Shown here in pieces: positions 1 to 7,841 of a DNA stretch of 64,000 bases (the stretch's first letter is position 1; each line of letters begins with the position of its first letter). The position numbers were made by a program, and so were the translations under genes. This stretch comes from Oligoflexia bacterium. GTDB lineage: Bacteria > Bdellovibrionota > UBA1018. The notes below the pieces were generated by a model. It saw only the letters and a list, made by a program, of their open reading frames with translations. It was not told the DNA's origin and searched no databases. The DNA is taken from NCBI GenBank assembly GCA_023701205.1, contig JAMPXJ010000003.1:1-64000 (forward strand), written 5' to 3'.

Positions 1-1
1 C

Positions 2-130
2 TTTTACCTGACGAAGAGGGTGATCCTTCCGGATCCTTTCCTCGACCTGAAACATGGCGAAAAGCTGCGGCGCTTCGTTGACCTGTCCACGCATACCGAG
101 AATCTAACCGAAGTTTCGGCGGTCGGGTGA
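2..130 (+). CDS. C-terminal fragment of an unidentified protein (enters from left edge)
   Basis: A frame is open from the window edge and ends in TGA at 128-130, giving 42 residues that end in EVSAVG. The fragment is mixed in composition and reads like a protein C-terminus. If real, it converges on the DUF1402-like gene and overlaps its 3' end by 27 bases, an arrangement seen at several other convergent pairs in this window. No domain can be recognised from so short a piece. Confidence 0.35.
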   Translation, partial: FYLTKRVILPDPFLDLKHGEKLRRFVDLSTHTENLTEVSAVG

Positions 131-1909
131 CTTTATCAACGGCCTGCTAGAGGCGCTTTGAGGGTAGTAGAGCGCGAGAAGTCTTTGGCAGTTGCCTTCG
201 AGGACGGAAAAAAGGCTGTCCGTTTCGAAGTCCCGGGTCAATGGATTCTCCTCGACCTTCTTTTGAAGCTCAAGCAGCCTTTTTGAGGACTGGGGAAGGT
301 TTTCCGCTACCAAGGTGCAAACGCGCAGCCTCTTGAGCAGCTCTTGTTTCCACTTTTGCTTGTACTCGGCTGAAGCGGATTTTTCGGGATCGGGATAGCT
401 GAAGAATCCACCAAAATTCTCAAAACCCCCTCCCCCCGTGCTCAGTTTTTTAAGCAATTGATAACCCGGCCGAGCAACGGGTTCGAAATCAAAGGTTTTA
501 AGAAACGCATTGAGATCCCCTTCGCAGAGATAGATCGAATCCGATTCCACGCAGCGGGTGAGCTGTGGAGTCGCCATGAGGAATGGGCCCATGAGGAGCG
601 CATAGGGATTTTCGGGATGTTGCCACTCTTTGAGAGGAGGTAGGCCGTCTTCTTTTCTGGCCCGATTCAAAAGCACCAGAATGTTCGCCTTTTTCTCATC
701 AATCTTGGCCAGCGCGGCCCGGATTTCGTCAGGAGAGAGAGCCGCCGGTTTCGGTGGTGCGCTTGGCGCCGCGGTGATCGAGTCCAGAAGCTTCTCGTTC
801 TTTCTCATCCGTTGCTTTTTTGCCACGTAACAGTCGGGCTGAGGCTTCTTGATGCTGAAGTCGGCCTTGCCGCCCAGGAGCTTGTAGCTCAGCTCGCCGG
901 ACTTGCCGCGCGGGCCTGGGATTCTCTCGGCCTCGTCGAGCGCATCGATCGCCTTTCCGCAGTTTGGGGAAGACTGCGTCGCGCAGCGGAGGACAGGCAC
1001 CATTTCCTTGCGGGTCGCGGCCTCGAAGCGGTCTTTTTTGAGCCAGCCCGTGGTGCCGTTCTCGTCACGCACCATCGCCCACTCATCGAGTCCACAGCCC
1101 AGGCCGGGAGCCACAACGGAAACCCGGGAGCGTTTGGGCAGGGTTCCTTGAACCGAGTGATACGTCTTGGATTTGAATTGCTGGAAGGACCCCTGGTTGC
1201 CCGCGCCGTTCGCGTTGCAATGGGGAGGGGCCGCGTAGAGCACGAGGTCTTCCTGCGCGACCAAGGCGTTCTCGAGCCGTACCGGAGCGGCCACGGCTTT
1301 CGTCGCGGGTGGAACGGCAGGGGAAAGCCGTGCGGGAACGTTTGCCGCCACTGCCTGAACGGGAGCTTGCGATTTGGGTGCGGCGGTACCCAGCGCTTTC
1401 TGGACGTCATTCATGTAGGTGCGGACGAAGAAGCCGAAGTAGTTCACTCGCGGGGCGCGCCCCGCCGCTTTGGATTCTTTAGCGCGCCGTTCTTCGTGGC
1501 CCAGGTTATAGACCGTGGCCAGGATCGCCGGATCTTTCGAGATGTCCATTCCCTCGGCTCGATAGGTGTCCTGGACCCCGCGCAGAACGGCCGCGACGTA
1601 CCGGATTGCCGAGGCGGGCTTGAGCAGCTCTTGTGCGACGGTATCGGAGTCTCGCTGCGCGCGACCTTCGATCCTGGCGGCCAGGGGCTCGGCTTTCATC
1701 GCGACCGTGGTACTGAGTTGTCCCCAGCCGAAGGTGAATTTCCTGCCAAATAGTTTCTCAGCGCTTTTTTCAAGCTTGAGCTTCAAGAGGAAGTCCTGGA
1801 TAGCATCGCTGGTCTGCACGTTCAGGCTGTTTTCGGCCATGATCGCGCCGGCGATGCACGAGAGCTTTTCGGAGAAGGGGACGACGGGCTTTACGAAAAG
1901 CGGTTCCAC
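104..1909 (-). CDS. DUF1402-like protein with SH3-like domain
   Basis: A 601-residue protein. Residues about 15-175 resemble DUF1402: a possible helical lysozyme-like fold with a Glu in an AIMAEN segment, a FGWGQLS segment, and the conserved ILATVYNLG and NYFGFFV stretches. After a proline/alanine linker, residues about 225-300 look like a bacterial SH3 domain (ending in TTGWLKKDRF). The C-terminal half, about residues 300-600, is Cys-containing and unassigned. There is no clear signal peptide. The start is GTG at 1909, without a Shine-Dalgarno; an internal ATG at 1840 is possible. The DUF1402-plus-SH3 pairing suggests a cell-wall-associated role, but that is inference. It is divergent from the ATPase gene. 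Confidence 0.75.
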   Translation of the reverse strand: MEPLFVKPVVPFSEKLSCIAGAIMAENSLNVQTSDAIQDFLLKLKLEKSAEKLFGRKFTFGWGQLSTTVAMKAEPLAARIEGRAQRDSDTVAQELLKPASAIRYVAAVLRGVQDTYRAEGMDISKDPAILATVYNLGHEERRAKESKAAGRAPRVNYFGFFVRTYMNDVQKALGTAAPKSQAPVQAVAANVPARLSPAVPPATKAVAAPVRLENALVAQEDLVLYAAPPHCNANGAGNQGSFQQFKSKTYHSVQGTLPKRSRVSVVAPGLGCGLDEWAMVRDENGTTGWLKKDRFEAATRKEMVPVLRCATQSSPNCGKAIDALDEAERIPGPRGKSGELSYKLLGGKADFSIKKPQPDCYVAKKQRMRKNEKLLDSITAAPSAPPKPAALSPDEIRAALAKIDEKKANILVLLNRARKEDGLPPLKEWQHPENPYALLMGPFLMATPQLTRCVESDSIYLCEGDLNAFLKTFDFEPVARPGYQLLKKLSTGGGGFENFGGFFSYPDPEKSASAEYKQKWKQELLKRLRVCTLVAENLPQSSKRLLELQKKVEENPLTRDFETDSLFSVLEGNCQRLLALYYPQSASSRPLIKSPDRRNFG

Positions 1910-1928
1910 ACAGCGGCTAAACCCTTTG

Positions 1929-1957
1929 TTGACCGTATTAAATAAATGGCGTACAAT
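1929..1957 (+). promoter_or_regulatory. Sigma70-type promoter of the DUF4143 ATPase gene
   Basis: TTGACC at 1929-1934 and TACAAT at 1952-1957 are separated by 17 bases, close to consensus. The expected transcription start is 1963-1966, at or just before the ATG at 1966, and there is no Shine-Dalgarno. The mRNA is probably leaderless. Confidence 0.65.
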
Positions 1958-1965
1958 TGTTTAGT

Positions 1966-3120
1966 ATGTTGTCTAGACTATTTAAGCCTTCAAACACAAA
2001 CAGCTTTTTTGTTTTTGGGGCTAGGGGCACCGGCAAGTCGACTTACCTTCGAGCGGCTTTTGACCCTAAGAGTTCCATTTACATCGACCTCCTCGATCTT
2101 CGAATCGAGGACCGATTTCGAACGAACCCGGATGAGCTCAGAGCCATGCTCGAGAGCCAGCCGCAGCTGGAATGGGTGATCATCGACGAAATTCAAAAGC
2201 TGCCGCGCCTTTTGGATACCGTCCATCAGCTCATCGAAAGCCGGAAGGCCAAGTTCGCGCTGAGCGGCTCGAGCGCGAGGAAGCTCAAGCGCGGCGCCGC
2301 CAACCTCCTTGCCGGGCGCGCGTTCGTTTATCATCTTCATCCGCTCACTTCGTCGGAGCTGGGACCGCGTTTCGATCTGTCGGATGCCTTGAACTGGGGA
2401 ACGCTCCCGAAGCTCCTCGAGCTGCCCGATCCTTCTGACCGGAAGGAATATCTCCGAGCTTACGCCCTGACCTACCTGAAGGAGGAAATCCAGCTGGAAC
2501 AGGTCGTGCGAAAGCTGGATCCTTTTCGCTCTTTTCTCGAAATAGCCGCGCAGTCGAATGCCCGGATCCTCAATTACCGCAAGGTCGGCCTGGATGTCGG
2601 GGTGAACACGCTCACGGTGCAGAGCTATTTTTCGATTCTTGAAGATACGCTTTTGGGTTTCCACCTGCCGCCCTATCACCGGTCAATCCGGAAGCGCCAA
2701 CGAGCGAATCCCAAGTTCTATTTCTTTGATTCCGGTGTGGCCCGGGCGCTTGCGGGGACCCTGGAGTCGCCATTGGTCCCGGGCACCTCGGCTTATGGAA
2801 TCGCGTTTGAACAGTGGGTCATTCTCGAGATTCGCCGCCTGGCGGATTATGCGCGCAAAGATTGGCGGTTCTCCTACCTGCGAACCAAGGATGATGCCGA
2901 GATCGATCTCATCATCGAGCGGTCAGGCCAGAAGACCCTCTGCATCGAAATCAAATCCACGGGAACAGTTCGTCCCGATCAGTTGTCGTCGTTTATCCGT
3001 CTCAGTCGTGATTTCCCGAACTCCGAAGCCTGGTGTCTCTCTCTGGATCCTCATCGCAAGAAGATCGAGGATGTGACCTGCCTGCATTGGATGGATGGGT
3101 TGCGAGAGCTTGGGCTCTGA
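1966..3120 (+). CDS. AAA-family ATPase with DUF4143 domain
   Basis: A 384-residue member of the ATP-binding/DUF4143 family. Walker A is GARGTGKST near the N-terminus. Walker B is VIIDEIQKLP, followed by a sensor segment (ALSGSSARKLKR). The C-terminal half is DUF4143, with the nuclease-like core signature DAEIDLIIE...LCIEIKST typical of PD-(D/E)XK folds. Family members are common, often horizontally moved, and of poorly defined function. The start is ATG 1966; an in-frame TTG lies at 1957 but the promoter -10 overlaps it. The gene is monocistronic and divergent from the preceding gene. Confidence 0.85.
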   Translation: MLSRLFKPSNTNSFFVFGARGTGKSTYLRAAFDPKSSIYIDLLDLRIEDRFRTNPDELRAMLESQPQLEWVIIDEIQKLPRLLDTVHQLIESRKAKFALSGSSARKLKRGAANLLAGRAFVYHLHPLTSSELGPRFDLSDALNWGTLPKLLELPDPSDRKEYLRAYALTYLKEEIQLEQVVRKLDPFRSFLEIAAQSNARILNYRKVGLDVGVNTLTVQSYFSILEDTLLGFHLPPYHRSIRKRQRANPKFYFFDSGVARALAGTLESPLVPGTSAYGIAFEQWVILEIRRLADYARKDWRFSYLRTKDDAEIDLIIERSGQKTLCIEIKSTGTVRPDQLSSFIRLSRDFPNSEAWCLSLDPHRKKIEDVTCLHWMDGLRELGL

Positions 3121-3132
3121 CGAGCTCGACGA

Positions 3133-3708
3133 TCAGGCCTTGTCTTTCGCGGCATCAGCCTTCGCTTCAGCCGGCTTATCGCTCTTGTCTTCCTCTTCCG
3201 AATCAGCTTCCGGCTTGGTTTCCGCCGGCTTGTCAGCTTTTGCCTCAGCTTTGGTGTCGGTTTTGCCCTCGGTTTTGGCTTCGCCCTTCACTTGCGGTTC
3301 CGCTTCGGAGGCTGAATCCTCCTTGACGACGTTCTTTTGAAGGCGGCGGATCGTGTCATTCGCCTTGCGCAGGCGATCCGCGACCGCCGAGATGATCGTC
3401 TTCATGTAATCCGGAATGTTGTCGTAAATCTTGTCCAGCGAGTCGAAGGGAATCTCAAGAACCTCGACCTCGGTCAGCGCGACCGCGCCCGCGCTGCGCG
3501 GGAGCCGATCGAAGAAGGAAAGTTCGCCCAGCACCTCGTTCGAATAAAGCCGCGCGATTTCCACATGAGCCGTGGCTTTCTGCTTGCGGATGGAGATCGT
3601 GCCCTTCTGGATCAGGTACATGCAATTCGAAGGGTCGCCCTCCCGGAAGAGTTGCTGCCCGGGGGCATAGGTTTTCTTGATCGCGGCGGCTTTTGCGTTG
3701 ACGGCCAT
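3133..3708 (-). CDS. Cyclic nucleotide-binding (Crp-type) domain protein with Lys/Ala/Glu-rich tail
   Basis: About 191 residues from ATG 3708. Residues about 5-125 form a cNMP-binding domain: GQQLFREGDPSNCMYLIQKG, then EVLGELSFFDRLPRSAG matching the phosphate-binding cassette, with Arg in the PRSA position. No helix-turn-helix follows. Instead there is a helical segment and a low-complexity tail of repeated KAEAKADKPAE-like units. It is probably a cytoplasmic sensor or adaptor rather than a transcription factor. An upstream in-frame ATG at 3717 is possible. It converges on the ATPase gene with 12 bases between. Confidence 0.85.
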   Translation of the reverse strand: MAVNAKAAAIKKTYAPGQQLFREGDPSNCMYLIQKGTISIRKQKATAHVEIARLYSNEVLGELSFFDRLPRSAGAVALTEVEVLEIPFDSLDKIYDNIPDYMKTIISAVADRLRKANDTIRRLQKNVVKEDSASEAEPQVKGEAKTEGKTDTKAEAKADKPAETKPEADSEEEDKSDKPAEAKADAAKDKA

Positions 3709-3767
3709 ATCCCTCATCGTGCCAGGGCGCGATGGATTCCTCAAGGCCGATGCGTTAGAGTCAGAGA

Positions 3768-4226
3768 ATGCCGGGTCTGTCGAGCGCATTTTCGGAATAT
3801 TCCTCGGATCACCGCACTCGGGGCAACCGCCTTTGCCATCTCGTGAGCTTTCCCTTGGTATTGACAGGGCTGCTGGGTCTCCTGAGCGGGCTCATTCTGC
3901 CGGGAAGCGCGGTTCAAGACGGGCTCTTTCGCGTCGATGCCGGCGTCGCCCTCTGGGCATTGGGCCTCCTGGGTTATGTTTTCCTGGATTGGCGGATGAC
4001 CATCCCTTTCAGCATGGTCACGCTGGGGCTGTATTTCCTGGGTAGATCCCTGTCCGCGGGATTGCTCTGGGGAATCCTGATCCTGGGGCTCGCGCTCCTG
4101 GTCGCGGGACATGCGGCTTTCGAGCGCAACCTCCGCGCGGCGGCCAGTAACCCGCGCTGCCTCGCGATCGGGCCTTTCTGGGGATTCGCCCGGATCTTCG
4201 GTTTCAGTGCTTCTCGAGATTCCTGA
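3768..4226 (+). CDS. Mpo1-like (DUF962) membrane protein
   Basis: A 152-residue protein matching the DUF962/Mpo1 family. It has an N-terminal Y-x3-H-x4-N-x3-H pattern (YSSDHRTRGNRLCH) followed by about four hydrophobic helices and a short cytosolic tail. Yeast Mpo1 is an Fe-dependent dioxygenase acting on 2-hydroxy fatty acids; the bacterial role is unproven. The His residues of the metal site are visible. The start is ATG 3768. The 3' end overlaps the convergent hydrolase gene by 23 bases. Confidence 0.8.
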   Translation: MPGLSSAFSEYSSDHRTRGNRLCHLVSFPLVLTGLLGLLSGLILPGSAVQDGLFRVDAGVALWALGLLGYVFLDWRMTIPFSMVTLGLYFLGRSLSAGLLWGILILGLALLVAGHAAFERNLRAAASNPRCLAIGPFWGFARIFGFSASRDS

Positions 4227-4785
4227 GCCGCCGCGCGTTTCGCCCTGCCGCCAGCGACTTCAGAAAAACACGGATCTCGTGACGGTGCCGCTGCTTCCAG
4301 ACATCCCAAAAGAGGAGCAGAACTCCGGCGAGCTCGCCGCCGAGCAGGTAGGGCTGCGTCAATGTCCGGAAATGCTCACCCGAATCGGCAAAAGGATAAG
4401 TCGGAAACGCCAGCCCGGTAAAAGGCCAAAGCACCGCTTTCGCGAAAGACTGCGTATTCGCCGGTCCGAAAGGCTCCGAAAGCCCATCCAGCACCAGATG
4501 CGTGGCGATCCCGAGCGAGATCGCCGCGAGAACGCGGGATTTGCGGGCGAGGGCGACGAGGGCCAGCGCGAGAAGGAAAAGCGCGGTGTGGCCGAACGTC
4601 CGGGTGCCCGAGATCAGCCCAAGCTCGGCGCCTTTCATTCCGGTCGCGAGCGAAAGCGAATAATACAGCAGCTTGTCCTGGATATCGGGAAGCAGCATCC
4701 CGAGAAAGAGCCAGCCGCGGGGCAGGCCCCTGCGAAAAGGAGCTGCCAGCGCGTTTCCGATACCCAGATGCCCGAAGACGAACAT
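4204..4785 (-). CDS. YdjM/DUF457-like inner-membrane metal-dependent hydrolase
   Basis: A 193-residue membrane protein. It has the family's N-terminal FVFGHLGIGNALAAP segment, LLPDIQDK, TRTFGHTALF and ATHLVLDGL motifs, which carry the paired His/Asp residues of LexA-binding, membrane-bound hydrolases (DUF457). At least four hydrophobic stretches are visible. The substrate is unknown. The ATG at 4785 opens directly on the conserved FGHLGIG segment. It lies 37 bases downstream of the oxidoreductase stop on the same strand and may be the last gene of that operon. Confidence 0.78.
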   Translation of the reverse strand: MFVFGHLGIGNALAAPFRRGLPRGWLFLGMLLPDIQDKLLYYSLSLATGMKGAELGLISGTRTFGHTALFLLALALVALARKSRVLAAISLGIATHLVLDGLSEPFGPANTQSFAKAVLWPFTGLAFPTYPFADSGEHFRTLTQPYLLGGELAGVLLLFWDVWKQRHRHEIRVFLKSLAAGRNARRLRNLEKH

Positions 4786-4822
4786 TCCTGAAGCTTATCC
4801 CAAAAGGCGACGCGTGGCGAGT

Positions 4823-5884
4823 TCACGCCTTCGCGGTGAGCACGACCTTGCCGAAAACCTCGCGTTGTTCCAGGCGGGCGTAAGCGTCATGAAGCCGATC
4901 CATCGGGAGCACGGTGTCGATCACGGGCTTCAGGCGCCCTTCGGCGACGAGCCGGACCACTCGGAGCAGGTCGGCTTTGCTTCCCATTGTGGAGCCCAGG
5001 ATCGAGAGATTCTTGAAGAAGATGAGCTTGAGGTCCGCCTCGAGGCGGGCGCCCGAGGTTGCGCCACAGGTCACGAGTCTGCCGCCCCAGGCGAGGCTCT
5101 TCAGGCTTTCGCCGAAGGTATCCTGGCCGACATGGTCGAGCACGACCTCGCAGCCTTTCTTGCCCTGGGGCGCCAGGATTTTCTTGAGTGCTTCGCGGAA
5201 AGGTCCTTGGCGATAGTTGATGACGTGATCGGCGCCGAGCTTCCGGGCTTTTTCGGCCTTCTCTTCCGAGCCAACCGTGGTGATGACGGTCGCACCCAGG
5301 AGCTTGCACATTTGGATCGCGGCGACGGAGACGCCGCTGCCGCCGGCCTGGATCAGCACGGTCTCTCCGGGGCGAACCTGGGCCTTGGTGGCCACCATGG
5401 TCCAGGCGGTGAGAAAGGGAATGGGGAGGCAGGCGGCCTCGACCGCCGAAAGCTTCGCCGGTCGGGCGATCAGGTTCGCCACCGGCACGATGACGTGATC
5501 CGCGCAGCCGCCATCCTGTGTCTCTCCGAGAATTCCATAGCGGGCGCAAAGCGGATCGAAGCCGCCAAGACACGCTTCGCAGCGTCCGCAGGAGGTGCCT
5601 GGGTTCAGAACGACCGCGCTGCCGGTCTTGAGTCCGTCCGGAGCGAGCGCGGCCTCCGCACCGGGGCCGAAAGCCTCGAGCACGCCCGCCACATCGCAGC
5701 CCGGAGTGATCGGAAGCGGGAACTTGTGGCCCGGGACCCCGTTGCGGGTCCAGACATCCAGGTGATTGAGGCCCACGGCCTCGACCTTCACCCGGACCTG
5801 CATCGGCCCGGGCTGGGGCTCAGGAAGCTCCTTGCGCACGAGGACCTCGGGGCCCCCGTGCTTTTCGATGCGCCAGGCCCTCAT
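4823..5884 (-). CDS. Zinc-type alcohol dehydrogenase / quinone oxidoreductase (MDR family)
   Basis: A 353-residue medium-chain dehydrogenase/reductase from ATG 5884 (MRAWRIEKHG). The N-terminal GroES-like domain carries a structural-zinc cluster (CGRCEACLGGFDPLC). The Rossmann NAD(P) motif is VLIQAGGSGVSVAAIQ. It is closest to quinone oxidoreductase/crotonyl-CoA-reductase-like MDRs; the substrate cannot be told from sequence. The start lies one base past the stop of the transketolase C-subunit gene, so the genes are translated as an operon. Longer 5' extensions of the frame overlap that gene and were rejected. Confidence 0.88.
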   Translation of the reverse strand: MRAWRIEKHGGPEVLVRKELPEPQPGPMQVRVKVEAVGLNHLDVWTRNGVPGHKFPLPITPGCDVAGVLEAFGPGAEAALAPDGLKTGSAVVLNPGTSCGRCEACLGGFDPLCARYGILGETQDGGCADHVIVPVANLIARPAKLSAVEAACLPIPFLTAWTMVATKAQVRPGETVLIQAGGSGVSVAAIQMCKLLGATVITTVGSEEKAEKARKLGADHVINYRQGPFREALKKILAPQGKKGCEVVLDHVGQDTFGESLKSLAWGGRLVTCGATSGARLEADLKLIFFKNLSILGSTMGSKADLLRVVRLVAEGRLKPVIDTVLPMDRLHDAYARLEQREVFGKVVLTAKA

Positions 5885-5885
5885 G

Positions 5886-6866
5886 TCAGCCGTGGTGCTT
5901 GGGCCCGCGCGTGGCTTCGGCCCACTCGCCTTTGAGTGCCAGCTGCACGCGACGCGCGATCTGGCCCGAGGAGATCCCATGCTTCTCGTAAAGCTCGACG
6001 GCTTCGCCGCTCTCGCCGAAGGTGTCCTGGACGCCCAGTCTCAGCAAAGGCGCATGGGAGGGCGCGGTCGCGATTGCCTCGGCGACACAGCTTCCGAGCC
6101 CGCCGATGACCGAATGGTCCTCGATGGTGACGAGGAGCTTGGCCTCTTTCGCCAGCTCGAGCGTCTTCTGGCCGTCAAACGGTTTGAGCGAGTGCGCGTT
6201 CCAGACCGAGGCGCTCACGCCTTGCTGAGAGAGCGCTTTGGCCGCCTCGACGGCTTCGGCCACCGTGGCGCCGGAGGCGATGCACACCACCTGGGCCTTG
6301 CCTTGGGCCGGGGTGATCTCCATGAGCTTGCCCGGCTTGAACGGCGCGTTCGCGGGATACAGGTCCGGCAGGTTCTGGCGGGTCAGGCGGATGTAGGCCG
6401 GACCTTTCCACTGCTTCACCAGGTAATCCATGAGGAGATCCGTTTCGCGGGCATCCATCGGCTGGAACACCCCCATCGTCGGAAGCGCGCGCATCAGCGA
6501 GATGTCCTCGAGGCCCATCTGGCTGTGACCGTCGTCGCCGATACCGATGCCCGCATGGGTTCCGATCAGGCGGACGTTCGCCTGCGCGTACGCGACGCTC
6601 AGGCGGATCGTGTCGTAGCGTCCGGTCAGGAAGCAGCCGAAGCTGCAAAGAAAGGGAAGCTTGCCGGTGAACGCCAGGCCTGCCGCCGTGCCGATCATGT
6701 TGGCTTCGGCAATCCCCATTTCTACGAAACGCGCGGGGAATTTCTTCGCGAAGAGATCGGACTTGGTGGATTTCGCCAGGTCGGCATCGAGCACGACGAT
6801 CTCAGGATGGGTTTCGCCCAGGCGCGCGAGCGCCTCTCCGAACGATTGCCGTGTCGCTTTAGCCAT
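5886..6866 (-). CDS. Transketolase, C-terminal subunit
   Basis: A 326-residue half-transketolase containing the pyrimidine-binding domain (EMGIAEANMIGTAAGLA, with the catalytic Glu of the TPP site; GDDGHSQMGLEDISLMR) and the C-terminal transketolase domain (IEDHSVIGGLGS). It pairs with the N-terminal subunit encoded immediately upstream to form a split transketolase or DXS-like enzyme of the non-oxidative pentose phosphate pathway. The start ATG 6866 has a GGAGG Shine-Dalgarno and overlaps the upstream gene by 8 bases, which suggests translational coupling and equal expression. Confidence 0.92.
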   Translation of the reverse strand: MAKATRQSFGEALARLGETHPEIVVLDADLAKSTKSDLFAKKFPARFVEMGIAEANMIGTAAGLAFTGKLPFLCSFGCFLTGRYDTIRLSVAYAQANVRLIGTHAGIGIGDDGHSQMGLEDISLMRALPTMGVFQPMDARETDLLMDYLVKQWKGPAYIRLTRQNLPDLYPANAPFKPGKLMEITPAQGKAQVVCIASGATVAEAVEAAKALSQQGVSASVWNAHSLKPFDGQKTLELAKEAKLLVTIEDHSVIGGLGSCVAEAIATAPSHAPLLRLGVQDTFGESGEAVELYEKHGISSGQIARRVQLALKGEWAEATRGPKHHG

Positions 6867-7734
6867 TTTTTCCTCCAACCGCCTCAAGGGCAGCCCCTTC
6901 ACGGGCGAGCTCCTCGCGGGCTTTCCTGGCGTCTTCGGCCTTCGGCGCGGCGCCATGCCATTCGATCCTGTTTTCCATGAAGCTCACGCCCTTGCCCTTG
7001 ACGGTGCGGGCGAGGATGAAGACGGGCTTTTTACCGCCCTCTTCGCCGAGATTGCGCGCTTCCTGGAGCGCGCCGAGGATCTGGTCGAAGTCATGGCCGT
7101 TGATCTCGAGTACCTGCCAGCCGAACGCGCGCCATTTCTCCGCGATCGGCTCGATCGGCATCACCTCGTTCACGGGACCGTCGATCTGGCCGTTGTTGGC
7201 ATCGAGGATCACGCAAAGATTGGAGAGCTCGAACTTGGGCGCGGACATCGCGGCCTCCCAGATCTGGCCTTCCTGCATCTCGCCATCGCCGATCAGGCAG
7301 TATACGCGCGTGGGCTTGCCCTCGTGCTTGTAGCCCAGGGCCATGCCCTGCGCGACGGAGAGGCCCTGACCGAGCGAGCCGGTCGAAGCTTCGACGATCG
7401 GCATACGGACCCGGTCAGGATGGCCTTGGAGGAGACTTCCAGTCCGGCGGAGCGTGTTGAGATCCTCGCGCGCGATGAAGCCCTTCTTGGCCAGAACGGC
7501 GTAAAGTGCCGGAACCGCATGACCCTTGGACAGTATGAAGCGGTCGCGTTCGGCCGCGGGGGCTTTGGCGTCGACTCCGCGCATTTCGTCGAACCAGAGC
7601 GCCGTGACCAGGTCGATGGCCGAAAGGCTTCCCCCGGGATGGCCGGACTTGGCCGCCTCCAGCATGTCGATGATCCAGACGCGAAGCTCGTTTGAGATGG
7701 AGGCCAGCTTCCGGGCCCGTGGCGATGTGTGCAT
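6859..7734 (-). CDS. Transketolase, N-terminal (TPP-binding) subunit
   Basis: A 291-residue TPP-binding half: SGHPGGSLSAIDL, LSKGHAVPALYAVL, GSLGQGLSVAQGMA and the GDGEMQEGQIWEA...DANN thiamine diphosphate/Mg motif. With the C-terminal subunit it reconstitutes an enzyme equivalent to a single-chain transketolase. It is first gene of a transketolase N - transketolase C - MDR dehydrogenase operon. The start ATG 7734 is followed by a basic segment (HTSPRARKLA). It is divergent from the MFS transporter gene. Confidence 0.92.
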   Translation of the reverse strand: MHTSPRARKLASISNELRVWIIDMLEAAKSGHPGGSLSAIDLVTALWFDEMRGVDAKAPAAERDRFILSKGHAVPALYAVLAKKGFIAREDLNTLRRTGSLLQGHPDRVRMPIVEASTGSLGQGLSVAQGMALGYKHEGKPTRVYCLIGDGEMQEGQIWEAAMSAPKFELSNLCVILDANNGQIDGPVNEVMPIEPIAEKWRAFGWQVLEINGHDFDQILGALQEARNLGEEGGKKPVFILARTVKGKGVSFMENRIEWHGAAPKAEDARKAREELAREGAALEAVGGKNG

Positions 7735-7841
7735 TTCCGAACCTTACCAACGCAATTCGCCCGCGAGAAGGGCCTTTTTCGCCCGAGTCGATCGATCAGT
7801 CATCCATTGAAGGCGGCGATCAACCTTGTTAAGTTAAATGA

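Noticed and set aside
812..1753. 313-codon plus-strand frame antisense to the DUF1402-like gene
   Set aside because: Low-complexity Arg/Gly/Val composition and full overlap with a real coding frame; a high-GC shadow.
5766..6980. 404-codon plus-strand frame antisense to the transketolase C-subunit
   Set aside because: Same reason: GC-rich mirror frame.
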